Source of the DNA: Shimia sp040370365 | GTDB lineage: Bacteria > Pseudomonadota > Alphaproteobacteria > Rhodobacterales > Rhodobacteraceae | DNA: 64,000 bases | Assembly (NCBI RefSeq): GCF_040370365.1 | Contig: NZ_BAABWQ010000005.1 | Location: 1 to 64,000 of the forward strand | Direction: 5' to 3' | Shown here: piece by piece, positions 8,090-15,661 of the stretch | How the letters are laid out: every line of letters begins with the position of its first letter | Position numbering within the stretch: the first letter of the stretch is position 1 | Translations under genes and position numbers: made by a program | The notes under the pieces: generated by a model | The model's input: the letters and a program-made list of their open reading frames with translations, nothing else | What the model was told of the DNA's origin: nothing | Database searches by the model: none

Positions 8090-8627
8090 AGAAGACGTCC
8101 TCAACGACTTCACCGTGGAAGAGGAGATGTCGCCTGCGATTCTCAAGGCATACCTCCAGCGCTTCCCCGAATTTACTCAAGATCTCCTTGCGCTCTTCAA
8201 CGAACTGTCGATAAGCGATTTGGCGTCGGCTGAGGCAAGTCTTCCACTTGAAACCAAGGCTGTGAGCACGGAGGCGCTGCGTGTCCAACACGTCCGGCAA
8301 TCCCTGTTTGGAACAGGTGTTAGAGAATTTGCCCGTGACCTCGGTCTGCCTCGAGCCTTTTTCACCGGCTTGAACGCCGAGGTTATCCATATCGCCTCGA
8401 TGCCAACGAGCCTTTTGAAGGCCCTAGCAAACAGGCTCGGCGTACACATGCAGGATGTCATCAGCGGCATGCAGCAGGGGGATGGGCATGCCGTTGCGAT
8501 GAAATCAGATGTAAAGCCAGGTGCTGTGCCACAGATCGACTTCCAAGATTACGTTGATCTTGCCGGGCTTTCGGAGGAGGAGCAGCGCGTATTGCAGTCG
8601 CTGCTAGCTGACGATGGATCGGATTGA
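8076..8627 (+). CDS. Putative helix-turn-helix protein paired with the peptidase-helicase
   Basis: A 183-residue acidic, helical protein starting MMADREDVLNDFTVEEEMSP. TGGAGG lies just before the tandem ATGs at 8076/8079, inside the end of the previous gene. The middle (VREFARDLGLPRAFFTGLNA, then SLLKALANRLGVHMQDVISG) looks like an XRE-type or Xre/MbcA-like helical DNA-binding segment. It overlaps the next gene by 14 bases. An ImmA/IrrE peptidase classically cleaves an HTH repressor encoded beside it, so this is a good candidate substrate of the peptidase domain of the next gene. That relationship is inferred from order. Confidence 0.55.
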   Translation: MMADREDVLNDFTVEEEMSPAILKAYLQRFPEFTQDLLALFNELSISDLASAEASLPLETKAVSTEALRVQHVRQSLFGTGVREFARDLGLPRAFFTGLNAEVIHIASMPTSLLKALANRLGVHMQDVISGMQQGDGHAVAMKSDVKPGAVPQIDFQDYVDLAGLSEEEQRVLQSLLADDGSD

Positions 8628-11600
8628 AGCGATACGCGCACGCGCGACTGATCTTCATAATCACCGAGTGAACAAGGGCGGCGATCCCGCACAGCCTTAT
8701 GAATTTGTTTTGGCTGAAGCCGAAGTTCGCGATCTTGAGGTGAGAAGACTTCCAGCGGGTCATCCGCAGCTCAAAGGCGGCAAAGCTCTTCTGCAACGGG
8801 CATCTGCCACGATCCTGCATGAAGACACGGGTAATATGTTTCTCGACGCATTCCTGGTCGCGCACGAAATCGGACATCACGAATTTGGTGGTGAAGTAGA
8901 CATTCCGCCGACCATGGAGGTCGATCCGGCGCGGTCTGCAGACCCCTCATCCGCCGGCGCTGATCGAGTAGTCGATTATAGCAATCGCGCACGCGAGGAG
9001 GTCCAAATGGACCTCTTCGCACGCGAGTTCCTGTTTCCACGAGCCATGGCCTGGTCGTGGCACATCGACAAGGGTTTGAGCGCAAGTGACATCACCAAAA
9101 AGCTGGGTGCCCCCTATCCGATGGTGGCGGTTCAGCTTTTTGATGCGCTCTTACTTCCGCAGAGTGAGCCGGATGAGGATACGGTGGCGCCGCCGAAACC
9201 CTTGAACGAAGAACAGAGACGCGCGGCGGAACATGAAGGCAATGCTCTACTGCTGAAAGCTGGGCCGGGCACCGGCAAAACTCAAACGCTCGTTGGACGG
9301 TTGTCGGTACTGAAGGACCGCAGCGTCGACCCAGAGAGCATCTTGCTGCTCACCTTCTCAAACAAGGCTGCTGGTGAGATGACAGATCGCGCCATGTTGG
9401 CGTGGCCGGAAGCGGCCGGGTCGGCGTGGATCGGAACATTTCACTCTTTTGGGCTCGACCTTCTGCGCCGGTTCCATGATCGGGCAGGATTGCCTGCAGA
9501 CCCGCGCTTGATCGATGCCACGGAAGCCATTGCGCTTCTTGAGGACGAATTCCCGCGCCTGAGGCTAAAGCATTTCAACGATCTTTGGGACCCAACCGAC
9601 AATTTGCGGTCCATCCTTTCGGCAATCTCACGGGCGAAAGACGAAGTTGTCGATCAACATCGCTACCGCGAGCTGGCGCAGCAGATGGCTGATGCGGCGG
9701 AGACGGAAGAAGGCAAGATAGCTGCGGAGAAATGCCTCGAGATCGCGTCCGTTTACGACCTTTATGAACAATTGAAAGCCGAGCGCGGTGCAGTCGATTT
9801 CGGCGATCTTGTCGCCCGCCCAACGGCCTTGGTCGAATCTGACAAGGCCGTGCGAACGGAGTTGCAAGGGCGGTATGAACACGTCCTTGTGGACGAGTAT
9901 CAGGATGTGAACCGTGCAAGCGTTCGGCTTCTGCGCGCTCTCAAACCGGATGGCAAGAATCTCTGGGTCGTGGGAGACGCCAAGCAGTCGATCTACCGTT
10001 TTCGGGGCGCGTCCTCCTACAACATCGATCGGTTCGAAATAGAAGACTTCCCTGGAGGGTCGTCACTTGAACTCAGCATGAACTACCGGTCATCCCAGGA
10101 AATCTGCGACACGTTCAGCACTTTCGCGACGATACGTATGGCGACTTCGGGCTTTCAGGCAAACGCCTTCAACGGCAAAAGCGGTGTATCGCCCTCTTTC
10201 GTTTCTGTTGAATCCAAAGATCGCGAGATTGACGAAATCGCAGCACGCATAATGGCTGCCTGCGATGACACGACTGCACTTCGCGACCAGGCCGTGATCT
10301 GCAAGGGAAATGCGCGCTTGGCAGAAGTAGCCGCGGGCCTCGAGGCACGTGGGATCCCGGTTCTGTTTCTCGGTCCTTTGTTTGATCGGCCAGAGATCAA
10401 GGAAGCGTTGTCCCTCCTATCGCTCGTGATCGATCCAAGGGTTATGGGGCTGACGTGCATTGCTTCAATGTTGCCGTTTCAGATGTCCATCGAAGACGTC
10501 GCCGTCGCCATCGAAACGGTTCGGGCGGCAAAGAAGCCTCTGCCACTTGATTGGCGCAACCTTTTGGAAACAGTGCCAGGAATGAGTGAAGGCGGTCGGG
10601 CCTCAGTGAAATCTCTTGTTGATGCATTTGAGGGAATTGAGCCGACGGCAACCGCGTGGCAGGTGATCACGAACATATATCTAGATCGTACCCGCCTTGC
10701 GGCCGACATCGCAACGCAGGCCCGCGAGGGCAACGCCAATCCTGCGCTAGCGCTCTGGCAATTCCAAAACTTCTTGCGCTCAGCCCTTCCCGAAAAATCA
10801 GGCTACCCTATCCGCGATCTCCTGGAACACATCCGGCGGCTAGTGATCCTGTCGGACGAACGGGATCTGCGCGATCTGCCTACCGCCGCCCAAAGCATAG
10901 ACGCTGTTCGTCTAATGACGATCCACGGGAGTAAGGGTCTTGAGTTCAAGGTGCTTCACCTCCCGTCTTTGACAAGCGGCTCGATTCCACGCTCGGCTAA
11001 ACAGAGCCGTGGTCTTCCTCCACCCGACGGTATGATCGAGGGGCCAATATCTCGGGGAAGCGAAGCAATAGATGCTGGGCATGATGAGGAACAACGATGC
11101 TTGTTCTTCGTGGCGTTATCGCGGGCGGAAGATGGTCTGTTTCTTTACGCGCCCAACAAGAAGTCAAACGGACACCGGCAGGGCCGGTCCAGTTTTATCG
11201 ACGACATTTCGGGCCAACTGTCCGACCAAAAGCCGATTTCAGCGATGAGAGATGTCGTCGGAGAGGCTGAGCGCTTCACGTTGAAGGTTGATGGCGTTGC
11301 TCGCATGTCGCCGTCACAAATCGCGACCTTCGACAAATGCCCACGACGATTCTTCTTCGCTCATGTGCTGCAGGTTGGTGGACGGCGCCTGGAATCAGCG
11401 CCGATGCGGATGCACAACGCCGTGCAGGCTGTCGTCGATGAGTTGACCGCTCGTCCCGACGACACTCCTGATGAGATCGAGATGCGGGCGATTATCGACG
11501 CCGCCTGGATTGCTCATGGACCCACAGAACACGGCTACGCATCCGAGTATCGGCAGATTTCCGACGAGTTGCTGAAGTTCTTCATCCAACTTCGGCAGGG

Positions 11601-12027
11601 TGAACGTCGGCGGACTCCCCAATCTTTGTCGCTGCGTTTCGAGGATGCCGAGGTTGTGGTGACAGCGCACGAGCAGATCGAGACCGGCCATTCGACAGTG
11701 TTCCGGCGCATCCGCACAGGGCGAAAGACGGGCAAGGCATTGGACGCACTAGACGCCGCCGCGTTCCAGATTGCGGCAGGAGGGCTTGGGGAGGCGGAAT
11801 TTGTTTATCTGACTGGCGGTGATCGAGATCCTCTGAACATGTCGGATCGCCAGATTGCCACCAGAAAGAAGAAGATCGCGAACGCCGCGATCTCAATCAT
11901 CGAGGGACGGTTTCCACCCAACCGCAGCGACCGATGTGCGCGTTGTCCCTACTTTTTCATCTGCAACACGCCACCATCCGGGACGCTCAGAAAAAAAATC
12001 GGATCAGACTTACCGGATTCTTCCTGA
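8614..12027 (+). CDS. ImmA/IrrE peptidase - UvrD-type helicase - degenerate Fe-S nuclease fusion
   Basis: A 1137-residue three-part protein. Residues 60-180 form an ImmA/IrrE-type zinc metallopeptidase with HEIGH at 84-88 and a downstream acidic helix (EEVQMDLFAREFLFP) supplying the third ligand. Residues about 195-880 are a superfamily 1A helicase: AGPGTGKT at 216-223 (Walker A), VDEYQDV near 426-432 (motif II), GDAKQSIYRFRGA (motif III), IHGSKGLEFKVLHLPSL (motif V) and VALSRAEDGLFLYAP (motif VI). The C-terminus has C909, C1108, C1111 and C1117 in the spacing of AddB/Cas4-like Fe-S nucleases. The expected Asp and D-x-K nuclease residues appear replaced (AHEQIE; RRIRTG). It overlaps the previous gene and precedes the ubiquitin-like genes by 69 bases. 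Confidence 0.9.
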   Translation: MDRIEAIRARATDLHNHRVNKGGDPAQPYEFVLAEAEVRDLEVRRLPAGHPQLKGGKALLQRASATILHEDTGNMFLDAFLVAHEIGHHEFGGEVDIPPTMEVDPARSADPSSAGADRVVDYSNRAREEVQMDLFAREFLFPRAMAWSWHIDKGLSASDITKKLGAPYPMVAVQLFDALLLPQSEPDEDTVAPPKPLNEEQRRAAEHEGNALLLKAGPGTGKTQTLVGRLSVLKDRSVDPESILLLTFSNKAAGEMTDRAMLAWPEAAGSAWIGTFHSFGLDLLRRFHDRAGLPADPRLIDATEAIALLEDEFPRLRLKHFNDLWDPTDNLRSILSAISRAKDEVVDQHRYRELAQQMADAAETEEGKIAAEKCLEIASVYDLYEQLKAERGAVDFGDLVARPTALVESDKAVRTELQGRYEHVLVDEYQDVNRASVRLLRALKPDGKNLWVVGDAKQSIYRFRGASSYNIDRFEIEDFPGGSSLELSMNYRSSQEICDTFSTFATIRMATSGFQANAFNGKSGVSPSFVSVESKDREIDEIAARIMAACDDTTALRDQAVICKGNARLAEVAAGLEARGIPVLFLGPLFDRPEIKEALSLLSLVIDPRVMGLTCIASMLPFQMSIEDVAVAIETVRAAKKPLPLDWRNLLETVPGMSEGGRASVKSLVDAFEGIEPTATAWQVITNIYLDRTRLAADIATQAREGNANPALALWQFQNFLRSALPEKSGYPIRDLLEHIRRLVILSDERDLRDLPTAAQSIDAVRLMTIHGSKGLEFKVLHLPSLTSGSIPRSAKQSRGLPPPDGMIEGPISRGSEAIDAGHDEEQRCLFFVALSRAEDGLFLYAPNKKSNGHRQGRSSFIDDISGQLSDQKPISAMRDVVGEAERFTLKVDGVARMSPSQIATFDKCPRRFFFAHVLQVGGRRLESAPMRMHNAVQAVVDELTARPDDTPDEIEMRAIIDAAWIAHGPTEHGYASEYRQISDELLKFFIQLRQGERRRTPQSLSLRFEDAEVVVTAHEQIETGHSTVFRRIRTGRKTGKALDALDAAAFQIAAGGLGEAEFVYLTGGDRDPLNMSDRQIATRKKKIANAAISIIEGRFPPNRSDRCARCPYFFICNTPPSGTLRKKIGSDLPDSS

Positions 12028-12050
12028 CATCGCGATTGTCCTTGTGAAGG

Positions 12051-12069
12051 CGCAGACATGGTGTCTGCG
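12051..12069 (+). promoter_or_regulatory. Hairpin between the helicase and ubiquitin-like genes
   Basis: A perfect 8-bp inverted repeat (CGCAGACA / TGTCTGCG) with a 3-base loop, in the only real gap inside the six-gene run. There is no T tract, so it is more likely an mRNA processing or partial-attenuation hairpin than a full terminator. It could set different expression levels for the helicase and the conjugation genes. Confidence 0.5.
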
Positions 12070-12096
12070 ACCTCTAAATGCATAAGGACTAACACT

Positions 12097-12951
12097 ATGA
12101 AACCGCAAGGAAATGATCCTCGCTTCCCTGTTCTCATCGCCGATGAGGACCTTAACTTCAAAAAACATGTCTTCTACGATCCCAAGGTGCTGGGACGTCA
12201 ATTGATCGAAGCGGCTGGTGGTCGCCCTGTCGATGAGCATGTGGCCATTGCGATCCTGCCCAATGGCGATTTTGAAGACATCCGGCTCGACGAAAGTTAC
12301 GACCTGCGCGGTCGTGGCGTCGAGAAGGTGCTTGTCGCTCGTTCGGATCGCAGCTTCAAGTTCAAGATCGATGACGCCGATCTCGAATGGCCGCGTGCCT
12401 GCATCAGCGGCTTCGTGCTGCGCAAGCTCGCGAAATTGCCGCCCAACTACAACCTGTGGCAGGAAATCCCGGGTCAGCATGATAGGAAGATTGTTGATAC
12501 GGATGTAATCAACCTGGCCGATGCCGGTGTTGAGCGGTTCGTGTCGCTGATCGATCAAACGACGGAAGGGGATGCCCTTCCGTCAAAAGATCAGATCTAT
12601 CTTTCTGGTCATGGCTACAAGTTCGAGGTGGTTTCAGAGGGTGGCAACACAGGGATCATCCTGAAGAACCACGCGCTGCCGGACGGAAAATTCGACCACA
12701 CGGCGGCAGATGTTCTGATCCTGCTGCCTAGGGGATACCCAGACTGTCCGCCTGACATGTTCTACGTCGCGCCGAAGCTGACTTTGGCAGGCACCGGACA
12801 AGTGCCAAAGGCTTGTACCGTTGAGCTCCGCTTCGGTGGTCGCGTATGGCAGCGGTGGTCACGGCACAATAATGCATGGCGTCCGGGCGTTGACGGGCTT
12901 CAGACTATGGTCGCCCGTGTGCAAACAGCGTTGGCGGAGGCCCGGGCGTGA
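12097..12951 (+). CDS. Tandem ubiquitin-like domains fused to an E2-like domain
   Basis: A 284-residue fusion. Residues 10-83 and 87-153 are two beta-grasp repeats of the bacterial multi-ubiquitin type, each ending in a DL-x5-VEK/RF motif (YDLRGRGVEKVLVA; INLADAGVERFVSL). Residues 163-284 match the prokaryotic E2 family E: LPRGYPDCPPDMFYV (210-224) and WQRWSRHNNAWRPGVDGL (251-268). Cysteines in the E2 part are only C217 and C240, neither in the usual catalytic setting. The ATG at 12097 has AAGGA upstream, so the frame from 12058 is not used. It overlaps the JAMM/E1 gene by 1 base. It should supply both the modifier and its conjugating enzyme; since the modifier is not at the C-terminus, processing must be invoked. 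Confidence 0.88.
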   Translation: MKPQGNDPRFPVLIADEDLNFKKHVFYDPKVLGRQLIEAAGGRPVDEHVAIAILPNGDFEDIRLDESYDLRGRGVEKVLVARSDRSFKFKIDDADLEWPRACISGFVLRKLAKLPPNYNLWQEIPGQHDRKIVDTDVINLADAGVERFVSLIDQTTEGDALPSKDQIYLSGHGYKFEVVSEGGNTGIILKNHALPDGKFDHTAADVLILLPRGYPDCPPDMFYVAPKLTLAGTGQVPKACTVELRFGGRVWQRWSRHNNAWRPGVDGLQTMVARVQTALAEARA

Positions 12952-14342
12952 TGGAGGCACTGGATCTCATCCTGTTGGACCCGCACGAGGCGCAGATTCG
13001 GTCCCTGCTGACGGCAGGGGCCGGGTCGGAGCGCTCAGCCTACATGCTCTTTGGCATTGCCGATATCGAAGTCGATCCGTGGACACGTCAACCGCGGCGT
13101 AGACTGGTTTCGCATCATTTCCATGCTATTGGCAGTGACGAGCTTGTGTCAGCGTCAGCGCGGCACGTCACTTGGCAGACCGATGGCTTCATGCACCTCC
13201 TGAACAAGGCTAAGGTGATGGGTCTCGTTCCTGCGCTGGTTCATACCCACCCCAAAGGCCAGGCCAAGTTCTCGGAGCAGGACGATCGCAACGAAGCCGA
13301 GCTGGCCCGCACTGCTCTCTTGAAGGGGGCGTCAGGATTGATAAGCGTCGTTATCGCCGGCAATGGTGACATCGCTGCTCGGATTTGGGCGCAGCCAGAA
13401 AAAGCCGATGCTATCGGTCGGATCCTCCATGTCGGACCGCGCATGCGTATCTCGGGCTTAAAGGGAACGCCGGCAGACTTTCTGGATCGCCAGGTCCGCC
13501 TCTTCGGGAAGGAAGCCTCGCGTCAAATTGCTGGGTTTCGATGTGGGATTGCTGGCGGCGGCGCGACCGGGAGTGCTGTTTTGCCCCTGCTGTTGCGGCT
13601 TGGGGTTCAGGAGGCCGTCCAATTCGACAAGGACATCGTGGACGAGACAAATCTCAACCGGCTTCATGGCGCGCGCCGCTCGGATGTCGATGCAAAATTG
13701 CCGAAGACTGCGATTCACACGCGAACCGTGAGGGAATCTGGGCTCGGCATGACGTTGGTGAGCGTGGACGCCTGGGCTGGACACCCGGAAACCTGGGATA
13801 CGTTGAAAGCGTGTGATGTGATTTTTTGTTGCACAGATGACCACGCTGGACGGTTGTTTCTAAACCGCTTCGCGCGCTTCTACGGCATTCCCGTAATCGA
13901 TGTTGGGCTTGCGATGCAGCGGCGGACCGACAGATCATATGATCTCTTTGCCCGCGTTTCGACACTCGTGCCTGGGCATCCCTGCCTGCTTTGCGGCAGT
14001 TACGTAGAGCCCCGCCGCGCGCGTGAAGAAGCCATAAGACGCGACGACCCTGTCGCCTACGAGAGGCTAAAAGAAGAAGCCTACGTTTTGGGGGAAGGCG
14101 ATCCATCTCCAGCAGTCGTCACGTTCACTACCGAAGCGGCGGCGATGGCAGTAAATGAGTGGCTGGCGGGCGTGACTGGGCTCGCTGGAGAAGCCGGAAT
14201 GGTACCTACGCGCATGCGGCGCTTTCACGCAAGAGATGAGCGCAGGCCCCTGGTCGAACCGGGGTCAGATTGCCCCTGTTGCAACCAAGCAGAAACGCTC
14301 GGACGGGGGGATATGCACCCGTTTCTGGATATGGTGAACTGA
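12951..14342 (+). CDS. JAMM deubiquitinase-like peptidase fused to a ThiF/E1-like adenylyltransferase
   Basis: A 463-residue fusion. Residues 1-150 are a JAB/JAMM zinc isopeptidase with H98-x-H100, S108 and D111 in the H-x-H-x7-S-x2-D order and a likely catalytic Glu at 64. Residues 185-445 are an E1/ThiF domain: GIAGGGATG (199-207) for the nucleotide, D226/D228, the NLNR arginine motif near 234-237, and TDDHAGR near 295-301. Zinc Cys pairs are C345/C348 and two of C441/C443/C444. No spare Cys lies in the segment where E1 enzymes keep the catalytic one; GDPSPAVV with S386 is there instead. An in-frame GTG at 12948 is an alternative start. It activates the modifier and may also process or remove it. 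Confidence 0.9.
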   Translation: MEALDLILLDPHEAQIRSLLTAGAGSERSAYMLFGIADIEVDPWTRQPRRRLVSHHFHAIGSDELVSASARHVTWQTDGFMHLLNKAKVMGLVPALVHTHPKGQAKFSEQDDRNEAELARTALLKGASGLISVVIAGNGDIAARIWAQPEKADAIGRILHVGPRMRISGLKGTPADFLDRQVRLFGKEASRQIAGFRCGIAGGGATGSAVLPLLLRLGVQEAVQFDKDIVDETNLNRLHGARRSDVDAKLPKTAIHTRTVRESGLGMTLVSVDAWAGHPETWDTLKACDVIFCCTDDHAGRLFLNRFARFYGIPVIDVGLAMQRRTDRSYDLFARVSTLVPGHPCLLCGSYVEPRRAREEAIRRDDPVAYERLKEEAYVLGEGDPSPAVVTFTTEAAAMAVNEWLAGVTGLAGEAGMVPTRMRRFHARDERRPLVEPGSDCPCCNQAETLGRGDMHPFLDMVN

Positions 14343-14343
14343 T

Positions 14344-14715
14344 ATGAAACACACCGCTTCAAAGCTCTTGCGATGGCTGCACCTTCTGCGTTTCGACTTT
14401 CTTATAGACCGCGCCTCAAAACTGCCGGACCACTCATTTATGGTGCCTGATGAGCTCACGCTTGTGGAGAATGGTGACATCAAGAAGTGGGCATGCCTGA
14501 GGTGCCCCGGTGGCTGTGGGGAAGTCATCATTCTGTCGCTCAACCCCAATCAGCGGCCACGCTGGCGGGTCTCAGAAGACTTCTGGCTGCGACCAACGGT
14601 ACACCCGTCGGTCCATCAGAAGAACGAGTGCGGATGCCATTTTTGGATCAAGAAGGGGCAGATCTCGTGGTGCAGGGGCGGTCGACCATCTAAACGCCCC
14701 AAGGGAGACAGATGA
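14344..14715 (+). CDS. DUF6527-like cysteine-rich protein of the ubiquitin-like operon
   Basis: A 123-residue protein starting one base after the JAMM/E1 stop. It matches my memory of the DUF6527 family: WACLRCPGGCGEVIIL (residues 49-64), then RPRWRV, then PTVHPSVHQKNECGCHFWIK (84-103) and a final WC. Cysteines 51, 54, 58, 96, 98 and 110 could bind zinc. The conserved P-S-V serine (S89) and the His of CHFW (H99) are candidate catalytic residues. DUF6527 proteins are recurrent partners of bacterial ubiquitin-like operons and, as I recall, have been proposed to be proteases acting on the modifier; I cannot verify that here. The first 30 residues are a basic amphipathic helix. Confidence 0.75.
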   Translation: MKHTASKLLRWLHLLRFDFLIDRASKLPDHSFMVPDELTLVENGDIKKWACLRCPGGCGEVIILSLNPNQRPRWRVSEDFWLRPTVHPSVHQKNECGCHFWIKKGQISWCRGGRPSKRPKGDR

Positions 14716-15100
14716 TGTCTCCAAGGTGGGTTCTTACTGAAGGTCCGCTTTCTAACAAGCTCGAAGACTGCCGATGCGGCGCAGCGAACTTCCGCTTTCC
14801 GCCCAAAAGGGTCGGATGATTGCTGTGTAGTTTTCGGTGGTATCAAGCTCCCGCAACCAAAATTAACCATACATAACAAACCCTTGCCACCCACCTCAGG
14901 GTGGACGCTCGCGTTCGAACAACTCCAGTGGAAGCACTGTCGAAACAAGCGGAGAGTAAACCCGGGTGTGGCGGAAAAGCGACAGGGCAGGACGGCGGCT
15001 AACGGCCCAGAGCCGACATGCGAACGTTCTGCAATGAATGACCAGAAAGAGCCTTTGCCTGTTTCGATGAGCAAACGAAGGTCTATCCGTAGCTTGTGCG
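14716..15100. other. Intergenic stretch holding repeat copy A, no gene seen
   Basis: About 385 bases between the ubiquitin-like module and the TPR gene. Short ORFs here have no ribosome binding site or recognisable content. The notable content is the direct-repeat copy at 14771-14940. This may lie near the right end of the mobile element, but I see no clean attachment site. Confidence 0.5.
14771..14940. repeat. Imperfect direct repeat, copy A
   Basis: About 170 bases that recur, in the same orientation, at 18811-18984. A 39-base core is identical (14824-14862 equals 18870-18908), and the right end (CAACTCCAGTGGAAGCACTG) also matches closely. The middle differs. The two copies bracket a block of about 3.9 kb. 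Its nature (decayed insertion sequence end, dispersed intergenic repeat) is not clear. Confidence 0.75.
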
Positions 15101-15643
15101 CTAAATGTCCTGATCTAGCGGCACTAGATGCCTTTCACGTAGCCATGGGTTAATTTTCAGCGCCTCTCGAAGCGCCACATAGCCGACCTCGACGCGTCCC
15201 ATACTTAGGAGAGTTGTCGCCCGCCCCGCGAGCGCACCGAAGTGACGCGGTTCGTATTCCAATGCGATCGATACATCCTCAAGAGCGTCACCGTAATCCT
15301 GTCGTAAGAAGCGTACGTATGCGCGTTGATTCCAGCCTTCTGCGTAGTGCGGGCAATACTCAATGAGGTCTGAGAATAGCTCTTCGGCGCGCGCGTAGTC
15401 TGCAACTCTGATCCGTTCGCGTCCCTGATCCATCAAGGCCTGCGCGTTTTCATCAGGGGCTGATATCCAAGTCTCCCAGATCTGGGCTTCTATTCCCCGA
15501 CCTATCATCTCATTGGGTGCAGCTTTTAGCTCGGAATACAATTGATCCTGAATTGCGTGGTCGGTTTGAACAGTTGGGCAACCCAGAGCAACGACCGGCA
15601 TCAAGAGTGCGCAAGCCAAAGCGATCGATCGGCAGATTTTCAT
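15101..15643 (-). CDS. Exported TPR protein
   Basis: A 180-residue protein with a signal peptide (MKICRSIALACALLMPVVALG, cleavage before or near CPTVQ) and two to three tetratricopeptide repeats from about residue 75 (ARAEELFSDLIEYCPHYAEG, then YVRFLRQDYGDALEDVSIAL and a third repeat). TPR proteins mediate protein contacts; this one would act in the periplasm. The start of the mature part contains a Cys, but a lipobox is not convincing. It is co-directional with and 18 bases downstream of the cupredoxin gene, so it probably belongs to the same three-gene transcript. Confidence 0.8.
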   Translation of the reverse strand: MKICRSIALACALLMPVVALGCPTVQTDHAIQDQLYSELKAAPNEMIGRGIEAQIWETWISAPDENAQALMDQGRERIRVADYARAEELFSDLIEYCPHYAEGWNQRAYVRFLRQDYGDALEDVSIALEYEPRHFGALAGRATTLLSMGRVEVGYVALREALKINPWLRERHLVPLDQDI

Positions 15644-15661
15644 GTGAAAGCTCCTCTGAGA

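Noticed and set aside
12058..12096. Upstream start for the Ubl-E2 gene
   Set aside because: The 13 extra residues fall in the hairpin region and lack a ribosome site, whereas ATG 12097 has AAGGA.
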